From Bacteroidia bacterium (GTDB taxonomy: Bacteria; Bacteroidota; Bacteroidia; NS11-12g; UBA955), in contig JALOAG010000001.1 of the NCBI GenBank assembly GCA_023228875.1, forward strand, positions 434,001 to 498,000: 64,000 bases of DNA. Direction: 5' to 3'. The translations under genes and the position numbers were made by a program. This document shows, piece by piece, positions 1 to 8,223 of this stretch. The notes under the pieces were generated by a model. The model searched no databases. It was not told where the DNA came from and saw only the letters and a list, made by a program, of their open reading frames with translations. The first letter of the stretch is position 1, and every line of letters begins with the position of its first letter.

Positions 1-361
1 ATATTTTAAAAAGGATTTGAGACGAAATATTGTAAGGAAAATTTCCTATCACAAACCAGTTTGCATCTTTCAGCATTGATGAAGCATTTTTCAAGAAATC
101 ACCTTCAATTATCCTATGATGGTATGTAGCATCAATCAAGTTTTCCTTTAGATATTCAATTGATTCAGTATCAATTTCGCTCAGATATAAGTCTTTCAAT
201 CGTGTATTCATGAGAAATTGGGTTAGCACACCTGTTCCGGGACCAATTTCCAATATTTTGCCTTCAAATTCTACCGGAATGATAGTTGCGACTTTTTCTG
301 CAATTGATTTGTCTTTAAGAAAATGCTGACCGAACTTTTTTTTGGGTTTTACACAATTCAC
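1..361 (-). CDS. ksgA: 16S rRNA (adenine1518-N6/adenine1519-N6)-dimethyltransferase, N-terminal part
   Basis: The gene runs off the left edge; about 120 N-terminal residues are present. RsmA/KsgA dimethylates two adjacent adenines in helix 45 of 16S rRNA during small-subunit maturation, using S-adenosylmethionine. The translation shows the family N-terminus (KPKKKFGQHFLKD), the SAM-binding glycine motif EIGPGTG, an acidic residue at the end of beta-2 (SEID), and the catalytic motif IV GNFPYNIS near the edge. I find no in-frame ATG upstream of the GQHFL motif. The GTG at 361-359 gives the usual short N-terminus and is the best start. The gene is divergent from the DUF1573 gene at 411, whose promoter overlaps the first codons here. 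Identification is secure; only the missing C-terminus limits it. Confidence 0.93.
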   Translation of the reverse strand, partial: MNCVKPKKKFGQHFLKDKSIAEKVATIIPVEFEGKILEIGPGTGVLTQFLMNTRLKDLYLSEIDTESIEYLKENLIDATYHHRIIEGDFLKNASSMLKDANWFVIGNFPYNISSQILFKI

Positions 362-371
362 TTTACTTTTG
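341..371 (+). promoter_or_regulatory. Bacteroidota-type promoter for the DUF1573 gene at 411
   Basis: A TTTG at 341-344 is followed after 19 nt by TACTTTTG at 364-371. This matches the Bacteroidota housekeeping consensus (-33 TTTG, -7 TAnnTTTG). The ATG lies 39 nt downstream of the -7 box. The element sits inside the 5' coding end of the divergent ksgA. Spacing and sequence are seen directly; activity is inferred. Confidence 0.55.
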
Positions 372-410
372 GAATGAAATTTGAAGCAAAGAAATTCTAA
401 AAACGTTAAT

Positions 411-908
411 ATGAAAAAAATATTCTTATCCGCTTTCATTTTATCTGCATTTGTTTGGCAACTCAATGCCCAAACTATTGTTGATAAAGGCTACGAAGGA
501 ACCTATGCAGTAGCTAAGACTCTCAATGAGATGCCTTCGACTGTTGCAGTCTTTGGTCCTGAAATCACTTTTACTAAAACTAAGCATAATTTTGGAACTA
601 TCAAGCAAGGTGTACCGGTTAAGGTAAAATTTGTTTTTGAAAATACCGGCAATGCCAATCTTGTAATCAATAAAGCAACAGCAGGTTGCGGTTGTACCAC
701 TCCTGCCTATTCAAAAGAACCTATTGCGCCAGGCAAAAAGTCTGAAATTGAAGTTGGGTATGACGCTAAAGCTGTGGGCAGTTTTGTCAAAGATGTTACT
801 GTGGAAACGAATGCAGGTACTGTAAAGTTAGTTATTACCGGTGTAGTAGAAGTGGAAGCCACCGACAACAACGGAGGAACTGAAATCAAAATACCAACTA
901 AAAAATAA
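411..908 (+). CDS. Exported DUF1573 protein (first of three)
   Basis: A 165-residue protein with a Sec signal peptide (positively charged MKK, hydrophobic stretch, cut near LNAQ at about residue 21). The mature part is a DUF1573 domain, an immunoglobulin-like fold common in secreted Bacteroidota proteins; its biochemical role is unknown. The diagnostic pattern is visible: HNFGTIKQG, then VFENTGN, then the cysteine pair GCGCTTP, then APGKKSEIEV and a terminal beta-strand region. The open frame extends upstream to a TTG at 381, but the ATG at 411 starts the signal peptide and is preferred. It is followed after 39 nt by a second DUF1573 gene and then a third, presumably one transcript from the promoter at 341. 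Its C-terminal tail is polar and lysine-rich. The domain assignment is firm; the function is not known. Confidence 0.88.
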   Translation: MKKIFLSAFILSAFVWQLNAQTIVDKGYEGTYAVAKTLNEMPSTVAVFGPEITFTKTKHNFGTIKQGVPVKVKFVFENTGNANLVINKATAGCGCTTPAYSKEPIAPGKKSEIEVGYDAKAVGSFVKDVTVETNAGTVKLVITGVVEVEATDNNGGTEIKIPTKK

Positions 909-947
909 TCTCAAACAATCTAAATTCAATTTTAATAAATAATCGTT

Positions 948-1376
948 ATGAAAAAAATTATCCTATCTACAATTATGCTTTGCTTCACAGCAGTAGCTTC
1001 TTTTGCAACCGGTTACAACGAACCTCCAACTTCTGAAGATTCTGTTAAGTTTGAAACTCTGATTCATGATTTTGGTGATGTTCAGGCGAACTCGCAAGCC
1101 AGATATGAGTTCCATTTTACTAATAACTCTAACAGACCCCTTGAAATTAAAAGTGTAAGAGCAAGTTGTGGGTGTACCGCTCCTTCTTATTCAAAAGAAC
1201 CTGTGGCTCCCGGTAAAGTAGGCTCTGTGGTTGCTGTTTATTCAGCACCATCTAAAGCTCAAAACTTTGTTAAAACAATTACGGTTGAGACTTCTCATGG
1301 TACGTTCAGACTTACAATTAAAGGTACTGTTATTGAAGTAGAACAACAACCGCAAACCCCTGTGAGGGTGAACTAA
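948..1376 (+). CDS. Exported DUF1573 protein (second of three)
   Basis: A 142-residue protein with signal peptide MKKIILSTIMLCFTAVASFA, cut around residue 20. The DUF1573 domain fills the rest: FETLIHDFGDV, FHFTNNSNRPLEI, the cysteine pair SCGCTAP, YSKEPVAPGKVGSV, and VETSHGTFRLTIKG. The stretch YSKEP-APGK is nearly identical to the upstream paralogue, so the two arose by tandem duplication. The gap to the upstream gene has no terminator or good promoter, which supports co-transcription. A strong intrinsic terminator follows at 1413, but it lies inside the next open reading frame. A structural or adhesive role at the envelope is possible but unproven. Confidence 0.88.
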   Translation: MKKIILSTIMLCFTAVASFATGYNEPPTSEDSVKFETLIHDFGDVQANSQARYEFHFTNNSNRPLEIKSVRASCGCTAPSYSKEPVAPGKVGSVVAVYSAPSKAQNFVKTITVETSHGTFRLTIKGTVIEVEQQPQTPVRVN

Positions 1377-1392
1377 TCAATCCGTTTCTTAT

Positions 1393-1821
1393 ATGGTTGA
1401 TATGAATCTTTCAAAGAACCTTTGTAACATCTGTTCAAAGGTTCTTTTTATTTTTGTTTTAATCTGTAGCGTTAGCTCATCTGCAAGTGCCATTAATGGT
1501 GATACCTTACATTTTGACTTCCCAAGAGATACGTTAGACCTTGGTATTGTTAAAGAAGGGGAGATTGTACATTTTTCTTTTACCGTTAAAAATAACTATG
1601 AAACCATCGTGCATATCAATCAAGTCTATCCGACTTGCGGGTGTACAAAAACGGATGAAGCAATTGATGCATTCTATCTATATCCTGAAGAGAGCAAAGT
1701 GTTGAGTTTTAACTTTGATTCGAATGGCAGAGTGGGACTCAATTATAGATTAATCAGGGTGTTTACTGAGAAAGGTTTATTTGATGTCTATTTCAAAGTT
1801 TATGTAGAAAAGAAGGAGTAG
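1393..1821 (+). CDS. Exported DUF1573-like protein (third, divergent copy)
   Basis: A 142-residue protein (139 if the in-frame ATG at 1402 is used). It has a signal peptide whose hydrophobic core is KVLFIFVLICSV, ending near SSSASA. The mature part keeps the DUF1573 layout: LDLGIVKEGE, FSFTVKNNYE, TCGCTK, then YPEESKVLSFNFDS. It is more divergent than the two upstream copies and lacks the APGK motif after the cysteines. The start is only 16 nt after the previous stop, so it should be read from the upstream promoter. A 12-bp hairpin with a T-run (1413-1452) lies within codons 7 to 20 and would terminate most transcripts unless ribosomes cover it. It converges with the deaminase gene at 1835. 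Confidence 0.8.
   Translation: MVDMNLSKNLCNICSKVLFIFVLICSVSSSASAINGDTLHFDFPRDTLDLGIVKEGEIVHFSFTVKNNYETIVHINQVYPTCGCTKTDEAIDAFYLYPEESKVLSFNFDSNGRVGLNYRLIRVFTEKGLFDVYFKVYVEKKE
1413..1452 (+). terminator. Intrinsic terminator embedded in the start of the third DUF1573 gene
   Basis: The 12-nt arm AAAGAACCTTTG at 1413-1424 is perfectly complementary to 1436-1447, with an 11-nt loop. A T-rich tract follows (1445-1456, interrupted by one A). The hairpin begins 37 nt after the stop of the second DUF1573 gene, the normal place for its terminator. It also lies in frame inside the third gene, 11 to 20 nt after the two candidate ATGs. It may act as an attenuator. Confidence 0.7.
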
Positions 1822-1834
1822 GATAGGGTGATAT

Positions 1835-2686
1835 TTATAATGACCATAGACCCGTAAGTCCTCCTGTGTGAACAAAAATTACCTTTGCGTTCTTTTTAAA
1901 TGTTCCTTTCTTAACTAAATCCAAAAAACCTTTCCATGCTTTGGCTGTATAAACAGGGTCAAATAATACTCCCGTTGTACGAAACTCATCTTGAATAAAG
2001 TTAATTAACGTATTGTCAAATTTGCCAAACCCTTTGCCTGTGTAGTCAAACAAAAAATTAAGATTGGATGAAGCAAGTTTAGTTAGAGATTGATCTTTAA
2101 CAGTTGCAAGAGCCCATACTGTTGAATGTGTGTTATTGTTTTTAAGGAGAGCATCGGCAATTCCTTTGGCAGAAGTTCCTGTACCGGCTGCAATTACGAA
2201 ATGGTCTGCATTCATTTCAGATTCAATAATAAAATCTTCAAATCCTATTCTGCCGGGTAAGCCACCTCCACCTTCCGGTACATAAAGGAATCCTTGTTTA
2301 TTCCCGAACATGCTGTTAAAACATTCGTCTTTTTTCCTGTATTGTTCACGATTTACATAATAAATTTCCATACCAAAGAGTTGGCAATGCTTTAAAACCA
2401 TATTCATTGGCTGCTCTTCGCCTCTAACAATTCCGATATTCTTAAAACCAAAAATAGTAGCAGCAAATGCAGTGGCTATTAGGTGATTTGAGTATGCGCC
2501 TCCAAATGTAACCAACGTATGAGATTGCGTTCGTTGTGCTTCTGTTAGCCAACCTTTGAGTTTTCTTATTTTGTTTCCTGAAACAAACGGGTGTATGAGG
2601 TCGTCTCGCTTTATAAAAACATCAATTTGATGTTCTTCGAACAGTGCTTTTTCTATTTTCTGAAGTGGTGAAGGGAGATTAAACAT
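1835..2686 (-). CDS. ACC deaminase / D-cysteine desulfhydrase family PLP enzyme
   Basis: A 283-residue fold-type II pyridoxal-phosphate enzyme. Members cleave 1-aminocyclopropane-1-carboxylate or desulfhydrate D-cysteine; sequence alone does not separate the two. The N-terminus has the family signature FIKRDDLIHPFVSGNKIRKLK, where the lysine of GNK binds PLP. Next come TFGGAYSNHL, the glycine-rich PEGGGGLPG, and a C-terminal HTGGLTGLW phosphate/substrate loop. The protein is somewhat short for the family (about 300-340 residues) but has all landmarks. It converges with the DUF1573 gene (13 nt between stops) and lies 13 nt downstream of the M1 peptidase, so the two are probably co-transcribed. 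It is predicted cytoplasmic. D-cysteine desulfhydrase activity is the commoner outcome for bacterial members, as an inference. Confidence 0.85.
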   Translation of the reverse strand: MFNLPSPLQKIEKALFEEHQIDVFIKRDDLIHPFVSGNKIRKLKGWLTEAQRTQSHTLVTFGGAYSNHLIATAFAATIFGFKNIGIVRGEEQPMNMVLKHCQLFGMEIYYVNREQYRKKDECFNSMFGNKQGFLYVPEGGGGLPGRIGFEDFIIESEMNADHFVIAAGTGTSAKGIADALLKNNNTHSTVWALATVKDQSLTKLASSNLNFLFDYTGKGFGKFDNTLINFIQDEFRTTGVLFDPVYTAKAWKGFLDLVKKGTFKKNAKVIFVHTGGLTGLWSL

Positions 2687-2699
2687 GTTGTCAGAGAAT

Positions 2700-4565
2700 C
2701 TATGAACCGAATTTAGAATCTAACATTTGTTTAATTGTGTTGTATGAAACAGCATGGTAACCTTTGGCAGCTTTTGCAAATGTTTGCTTAGCAAAATCAT
2801 TCCACTTTGTGTTGGCTAACATTGCTTCATAAATAGGCTCGAGAAACTTTCTTCGACCGACCTTGGTTAAGAAATCTTCTATGAAAGGTTGAGCCTCAAC
2901 AAAATCACTTTTTATACACAATATAAACCAATCACAGGCAATCTCTGCATTGTGAGATTGTGTAAACTGTCCGATTGAATCAATTATTTCTATATGATTA
3001 CTGTAATAGTCGAAGGGCAGATTTCTAAAGAAATACAAAAAATGATGTGTTGTCCAATTGTTGAACATGTCAACATTAATAGGCGTGCCATCAATAAGGC
3101 GGTCTATCAGTGAATCTACAGAGTTCAAATATTTTGATTGAATATTAGGAAAGTTATCCGGTATGCCGGGTTCGAATACCCATTGATTTACTCCAATAGA
3201 ATCTTTTATGTCCGGATAAGCATCCAAGAGGTTTTCATTGAGGTATTGAATAAATGTTGCGGTATTGATTGTTTTAAATGCGAAGGTGTGAAAATATTTT
3301 TTCAAAAAAGAGTCAAATACAGGTCGTCCTACATAATGCTCAATTGTTTGAAGAAAAAATCTGCCTTTATCATACGCAATGTCACTCATGCCCTCGTCAG
3401 GATCTCTGTTGGATAAATCAAGAAATAATTTAGTGTCATTGGGGTTGCTTTGTAACATTTCCTGCACTGTTTTTTTGAGTGCATCGGAGTCTAATTTACG
3501 TAGCATTTCTGCAAAATCAACTCCATACAAGTGTTCCATGATTCTAGATTCGAAGTAAACAGTAAAACCTTCATTTAACCAAAAGTCTTCCCATGTTCTA
3601 TTTGTAACAAGGTTGCCACTCCAAGAATGTGCGAGCTCATGAGCAATTAGAGATACTAAACTCTTGTCTCCTGTAATAATAGTAGGGGTTGCAAAAGTTA
3701 ATCGAGGATTCTCCATTCCTCCGAACGGAAAGCTTGAAGGTAAGACCAATATATCATATCTGCCCCAATAGTATTTGCCATATAAGTCTTCAGCGGTTTT
3801 TATCATTTTTTCCAAATCTTCAAACTCGGTAACGCATTGTTTAATCATGTCCGGTGTGGCATACACTCCACATTCTTTTCCTAATGGAGCAAATATCAAA
3901 TCTCCAATGCTTAGTGCCATTAGATAAGAGGGAATTGGTTGTTGCATCTCAAAGTGATATACCGAATCATTTGATTTTTGTTGAGGATTAGTAGCACTCA
4001 TAAGAGGCAGTAAATCATGCGGACACGTAATAGTTGCATTGTACGTAAATCGAATTTCCGGCAAATCCATACACGGAATCCAAGTTCTGGCTAAAATTGC
4101 TTCACTTTGTGTATAAAGAAAGGGTTTGCCTTTGGTTTGTTCAGCACTAAGCCATTGTATTGCTTCCGATTCAGGCTTTGTTCTATAGAAAATCTTAACA
4201 ATTTTGCTATCTTTTTGAATGGGTATAACTAATGCGGAACCAAATATTTCGATATCTTTTTCTTTCGAAAAGTCTATTATTTCGCCATCTACTTCGGTTG
4301 TGATAATTTCAAGATTCTTGGTGTCAAATTGAATTCGATGAACGTTGTTGACTGGTTTTATTTCCCACTCTGCAAAGCCTTCTAACACTTTGGACTGAAA
4401 GTTTGCCTTTAGGTTTAAATTGAGATGTATTGGTGTGACTTCGTGAGGATTAGCAAAGCTGTGGTTTTGGAGTTTTATCATTGTCTGGTATTCTTTTTGA
4501 TTAGGAGATAGACATGAGTTTGCTATGAGTACTATTGCTAAAAAAAGGAACAAATTGGATTTCAT
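2700..4565 (-). CDS. Lipoprotein M1 family aminopeptidase (leukotriene A4 hydrolase-like)
   Basis: A 621-residue zinc metallopeptidase predicted to remove N-terminal residues from peptides outside the cytoplasm. The N-terminus is a lipoprotein signal (MKSNLFLFLAIVLIANSC, lipobox ANSC). The catalytic domain has GGMENP at about 282-287 (substrate N-terminus recognition), HELAH at 309-313 with the downstream zinc glutamate in WLNEGFT at about 332. The C-terminal third resembles the helical LTA4 hydrolase domain, and overall length (about 610) fits LTA4 hydrolase-like M1 enzymes rather than the larger PepN. The frame extends to a TTG at 4571, but the ATG at 4565 is the natural signal-peptide start. 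It is divergent from the exported protein at 4696. Confidence 0.92.
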   Translation of the reverse strand: MKSNLFLFLAIVLIANSCLSPNQKEYQTMIKLQNHSFANPHEVTPIHLNLNLKANFQSKVLEGFAEWEIKPVNNVHRIQFDTKNLEIITTEVDGEIIDFSKEKDIEIFGSALVIPIQKDSKIVKIFYRTKPESEAIQWLSAEQTKGKPFLYTQSEAILARTWIPCMDLPEIRFTYNATITCPHDLLPLMSATNPQQKSNDSVYHFEMQQPIPSYLMALSIGDLIFAPLGKECGVYATPDMIKQCVTEFEDLEKMIKTAEDLYGKYYWGRYDILVLPSSFPFGGMENPRLTFATPTIITGDKSLVSLIAHELAHSWSGNLVTNRTWEDFWLNEGFTVYFESRIMEHLYGVDFAEMLRKLDSDALKKTVQEMLQSNPNDTKLFLDLSNRDPDEGMSDIAYDKGRFFLQTIEHYVGRPVFDSFLKKYFHTFAFKTINTATFIQYLNENLLDAYPDIKDSIGVNQWVFEPGIPDNFPNIQSKYLNSVDSLIDRLIDGTPINVDMFNNWTTHHFLYFFRNLPFDYYSNHIEIIDSIGQFTQSHNAEIACDWFILCIKSDFVEAQPFIEDFLTKVGRRKFLEPIYEAMLANTKWNDFAKQTFAKAAKGYHAVSYNTIKQMLDSKFGS

Positions 4566-4655
4566 TATCAAGGAAATATAAATTTAGAATATGCGTTGTA
4601 TTACACGGACAAAATTAAAGGGGAAAAGTCAAAAACGAAGCGATTCTTTTTTAAT

Positions 4656-4663
4656 TAAATTTG
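4656..4663 (+). promoter_or_regulatory. Bacteroidota -7 box for the gene at 4696
   Basis: TAAATTTG followed by C, 32 nt before the ATG at 4696. It matches TAnnTTTG exactly. I see no clear TTTG at the usual -33 spacing, so support is moderate. Confidence 0.42.
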
Positions 4664-4695
4664 CGCACCATATAAAAAAACAGCTGACACAAAGA

Positions 4696-5460
4696 ATGAT
4701 AAAATATAGTAATTGGGTGAGACCTAAGTTTTGGTCTGTTTTAGTTTTTTGTTTGATGTTTTCTTTCTCTAATGCTTATGCCCAGTGGGGAGATGAATAC
4801 TCAGACTCATCAGAAACCGACTCATCAGACGAAGCCTCATGGGATACAAGCGGATATTACAGTGATTATCCCGTTGATGAAAGCAATGGCGATCAAGGTA
4901 CACCACCAAAACCACTTAAAAAATATGAGCGTATTGATATTATACCTGTAGATACGCTTACAAAGTTGATTACTTACACAGCCATTCACGATGTTGAAAG
5001 TTCATGTGAATATTGTACAGCTGATTCTCTGTATTTTAGGATTAAGAAATATTTGTTAAACAAATATGGAGATGGAAAGAAATTACCCAAGGGTTGGGTG
5101 ATTGAAGATATAACCAATCAAAGAATTATTATGAAAGTGAGGTTGCCATTGATAACCCATCCTAATTCTCATAGTAATGTTCAAGATGGTGAATATGAAT
5201 TCAAATTTCAGTTTTGGATCAGAGATTATGCTTATAAATACAAGTTCACTCATATAGTCCATTACGATCCGGTCTTGAATGGGAAGCCCGGTAATTTTAC
5301 ACCCGTATATCTGGAATATTATTTAAAAAATAAATCCAATGTTAAATACACGGATTTAATCCTCAAAGCAATAGATACTGATATGAAAAAACTTATTGAG
5401 GAATTCATTATTGTGATGAAGGATCCTGTAACAGTAGATATTGATGAGGAAGATTTCTGA
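4696..5460 (+). CDS. Exported protein of unknown function (possible DUF4468-like fold)
   Basis: A 254-residue protein. The frame opens at 4591, but the ATG at 4696 is preferred: it starts a signal peptide (MIKYSNWVRPKFW, hydrophobic run, cut near AYAQ) and follows a TAnnTTTG box. After the signal comes a low-complexity acidic and serine-rich segment (WGDEYSDSSETDSSDEAS, roughly residues 32-60). The globular part of about 190 residues has a pattern like DUF4468 TBP-like domains (a conserved region around LYFRIKKYLLNKYG and aromatic beta-strands such as EFKFQFWIRDYAYKYKF). That resemblance is from memory and tentative. The last 17 nt overlap the next gene, implying translational coupling with a barrel-like partner. 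Function unknown. Confidence 0.7.
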   Translation: MIKYSNWVRPKFWSVLVFCLMFSFSNAYAQWGDEYSDSSETDSSDEASWDTSGYYSDYPVDESNGDQGTPPKPLKKYERIDIIPVDTLTKLITYTAIHDVESSCEYCTADSLYFRIKKYLLNKYGDGKKLPKGWVIEDITNQRIIMKVRLPLITHPNSHSNVQDGEYEFKFQFWIRDYAYKYKFTHIVHYDPVLNGKPGNFTPVYLEYYLKNKSNVKYTDLILKAIDTDMKKLIEEFIIVMKDPVTVDIDEEDF

Positions 5461-6136
5461 TTTAATATTATCAGTCTTTCGTTATATTCCTCAATACTTT
5501 TTCCTGTATTTACTTCTTTTTATCCCCATTGTTGTGAGTGGTGGGAATGGTTTTGTTGATTCAATTCCCTTTTATGTGAAAAATAACAAAGGTACCTTGG
5601 TAGGTGGTTTTCATAATCGGAATAGTTTTTTAGGGACTGTTCCAGTCAAAGTATATGGTGCACGAGTTGGTTTAGATTATGGACGTAGGGTTGGTGTTTT
5701 TATTGGATATTATACAACTTATAATGTTGCAGACAGATATAGTTATAAGGAAGTAAAGCCCTCGGTTTTTGATACCATTGTTCGATATACAAATCTTTCC
5801 TATCTTAGTGTAGGTGGTAATTATGTTTTTCATACCTATAAGCGTTTTTCATTTGACTTACCTATAATGGTTGGTTTTGGAGCCGGATTTAGGCATACAA
5901 ACATTAATCATGTACCTCAAGGCAAAGAACTCATTTTTGTATTACCCATAGAAGCAGGGTTGGGAGTGTCCTACTCTCTGGTTGATTGGTTGGAAATAGA
6001 TAGTAATATTGGTTTGCGAATCACACCGCTAAACGCCAATGAATTTACCAGTTCCTATTATTCTTTTGGTTTGAATATCAGATTTGGCTATATTTATCGA
6101 AAGCTCAAAAAGCAGATTCTACAGCGAAAGAATTAA
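5444..6136 (+). CDS. Predicted outer-membrane beta-barrel protein
   Basis: A 230-residue protein whose ATG at 5444 overlaps the end of the upstream gene by 17 nt. The N-terminus has a long hydrophobic signal (about residues 8-30). The mature part alternates aromatic and polar residues in beta-strand rhythm with turn glycines (GARVGLDYGRRVGVFIGYY, LSVGGNYVFHTY, GLGVSYSLVDW) and ends with FGLNIRFGYIYR followed by a basic tail. This is the pattern of small OmpW/PorT-like barrels, but I do not recognise a named family. The coupling to the acidic exported protein upstream suggests the two work together at the outer membrane. Confidence 0.65.
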   Translation: MRKISDLILSVFRYIPQYFFLYLLLFIPIVVSGGNGFVDSIPFYVKNNKGTLVGGFHNRNSFLGTVPVKVYGARVGLDYGRRVGVFIGYYTTYNVADRYSYKEVKPSVFDTIVRYTNLSYLSVGGNYVFHTYKRFSFDLPIMVGFGAGFRHTNINHVPQGKELIFVLPIEAGLGVSYSLVDWLEIDSNIGLRITPLNANEFTSSYYSFGLNIRFGYIYRKLKKQILQRKN

Positions 6137-6176
6137 AAATCATTTTATATGTGATTACAAGTTTGATTAAAGACTT

Positions 6177-8075
6177 TTATTCTTTAATTACCTTGTAATT
6201 TAGCACTGAATGATTGCTAATAATTTTGATACAGTACACACCGCGTTGAAATGCGCTCATGTCTATCATTAACTTTGAATCTGATTGTTTTATAATATTC
6301 GGTTCAAATGAGCGCCCATTAAAATCTGTAATAGCAATAGAAATGTTGGTAGTTTGATTTGGTGCATTGATATATAAATTGTTCTCAACAGAAGTAGGGT
6401 AAAGGATGAAGTCATTTTGAGCAACTCTGTTGTCCAATATTCTCATACCTAATTCGGTTGTTGTTCCGTCAATATCTGTTTGAGTTAATTTGTAATATGT
6501 AACACCGTTAATTGTATGATTGTCAATAAACTCATACAAATTTTCTTGGTGGCTATTTCCTGTACCTGGTATAAAGGCAAGACTCACCCAATGTATTCCG
6601 TCTATGGATTTTGATAATGTAAAATAATCATTATTGACTTCTTCAACAGTAACCCATTGTATTGTACATGATGTTGAGCTTATTTTTTTGATGTCATAGC
6701 GTAACAGTTCGATCGGCAGCGGTGTTAATTTGCTATTTAAAGAGCCAAGAGTGAAGTAGCTGTTGTTACTCAAAGCAGTAACACCGGAAAATTTATATTT
6801 CCTGCCACCCATATTCGTTGCACCGGTAATAGTAGTTGCATTTGAGAAATCCCCATCATTATCTACTAATAAAACCAAATCGCTTGCATTAATAGGTCCG
6901 GGGTGGCTGCTTAAATCCCATGTAATATCAATTGCACCTACATCTACTCCTGTCCCACTGTTATTGACCTCGTTTATCCTCCACGTTCTCCCCATGCGAG
7001 TTTTCACAGTTGAAGGCATATCATAAATATCTGAAACTAATATATCTCCATTGTTGTGACCCCAAATAAAGAACTCGTTATCGTTTAGATCTTGGGCATT
7101 ATTAATTCTAATGATACTACTACCTTCTGCATCTGTGTGTAAATCAGTCGAAGAAATTCTGCCTATACCCGCAACTTCAAAAGAAAATCCACCATTAGCA
7201 ACATTGTCTTGTACATAAAGTTTGTTTGAAGATAAAGGTAAATTGTATTTTGCAGAAAGGTAGTTGTCAATAATAATGCGTTGTGTATTATTTAGCTCAA
7301 TATTAAAAACAATCACTTCCGCAATATTTCCATCCCAAGATTCGGCAGCTTGCATGCCTATATTGATACTTGACCAAGATTGCAGCGTACCATCAAATGA
7401 AGAGTTGTTGTTTGAAGCACTGCTGTTCACGTATTGGTCAATTCGATTACTTCTGTATATGTTGTTTGCAATAAAGAATGTTTTGCTTGCAATCGTTGTC
7501 CCTTTTGGAATGTCTTGTTGTACACCATTTGATTGTACTCCGCGCCCCCAAATATTAGAGGTGCTACTGTTTACCCACATTCCGATGGATTTATCTCCAG
7601 GTGCAGCAGGGTTTAAAACTGTGGATGGGCGTCCTTGTATGATTCCTGGGTTAGGAGTGGGAAGACTATTGTATGAAGCAACAGTCCAAACAGATGCTCT
7701 ATTATTTGTTGTAACACCTACTGATTCCAAAAAATCGTTATTCGAACCTGTAAAAGTTATTATTGGTAAGCCATTTAATTGGTTGGAATAATAATTAGGT
7801 CTGTTAGATGCAGTAGTTTGAATGGCGTTCTTTCCATTGCCGGAAGCGTCTTGCCATTGATATACATTGTCCGAATTAGATGCATTGGTAATTCCATTGT
7901 CATTATAAACCCCTTTGTCAGCTCTAAGCCAAAGTACATTGTTGGAAGAACTTCCTACACCACCCGGTCCTGTTTGAGCATTGAGATTAGAAAATGATAA
8001 TGAAGTTGTAGTTAACAAAAAAAATGTAAATTGTGATATTTTTTTTGTTTTTGTGGTTAAAAACCTGTTTTTCAT
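6177..8075 (-). CDS. T9SS-sorted secreted protein with LamG-like lectin domain
   Basis: A 632-residue exported protein. A signal peptide ends near NLNAQ (about residue 34). The next part (about 40-280) has features of bacterial LamG/concanavalin A-like modules: VLWLRADKGV, VYQWQDASGNGKNA, and the terminal SWDGNIAEVIVFN with YLSAKYNL. A middle beta-rich region (about 285-445, EFFIWGHNNG, RMGRTWRI) is typical of DUF8202-like modules found in the same proteins. It is followed by the standard spacer PLPIELLRYDIKK..QWVTVEEVNNDYF and YKLTQTDIDGT. The last 80 residues form a type A T9SS sorting domain ending in YKVIKE. It is expected on the cell surface or released; ligand unknown. A TACCTTTG box precedes it. 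Confidence 0.82.
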   Translation of the reverse strand: MKNRFLTTKTKKISQFTFFLLTTTSLSFSNLNAQTGPGGVGSSSNNVLWLRADKGVYNDNGITNASNSDNVYQWQDASGNGKNAIQTTASNRPNYYSNQLNGLPIITFTGSNNDFLESVGVTTNNRASVWTVASYNSLPTPNPGIIQGRPSTVLNPAAPGDKSIGMWVNSSTSNIWGRGVQSNGVQQDIPKGTTIASKTFFIANNIYRSNRIDQYVNSSASNNNSSFDGTLQSWSSINIGMQAAESWDGNIAEVIVFNIELNNTQRIIIDNYLSAKYNLPLSSNKLYVQDNVANGGFSFEVAGIGRISSTDLHTDAEGSSIIRINNAQDLNDNEFFIWGHNNGDILVSDIYDMPSTVKTRMGRTWRINEVNNSGTGVDVGAIDITWDLSSHPGPINASDLVLLVDNDGDFSNATTITGATNMGGRKYKFSGVTALSNNSYFTLGSLNSKLTPLPIELLRYDIKKISSTSCTIQWVTVEEVNNDYFTLSKSIDGIHWVSLAFIPGTGNSHQENLYEFIDNHTINGVTYYKLTQTDIDGTTTELGMRILDNRVAQNDFILYPTSVENNLYINAPNQTTNISIAITDFNGRSFEPNIIKQSDSKLMIDMSAFQRGVYCIKIISNHSVLNYKVIKE

Positions 8076-8103
8076 TTTGCAATGAATTGAAATAAATGGG
8101 CGG

Positions 8104-8137
8104 CAAAGGTAAACTCTTTTTGATTGATATTTACAAA
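8104..8137 (-). promoter_or_regulatory. Bacteroidota-type promoter for the T9SS protein at 8075
   Basis: On the minus strand a TTTG (8137-8134) is followed after 22 nt by TACCTTTG (8111-8104) and then C. The ATG is 28 nt downstream. The -7 box is perfect; the spacer is slightly longer than the usual 19-21. Confidence 0.45.
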
Positions 8138-8223
8138 TTATTTTTTATATTTTATTTTCAGTATAATAATACCTCGTTGTATTACATTGAAAAACAGATG
8201 ATTAATGAAATGTAACCGCTTGA

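Noticed and set aside
7264..7791. Long plus-strand reading frame opposite the T9SS gene at 6177-8075
   Set aside because: It has no recognisable domain, no promoter, and is the antisense of a clear repeat-rich secreted protein; the frame is open because of the codon composition of that gene.
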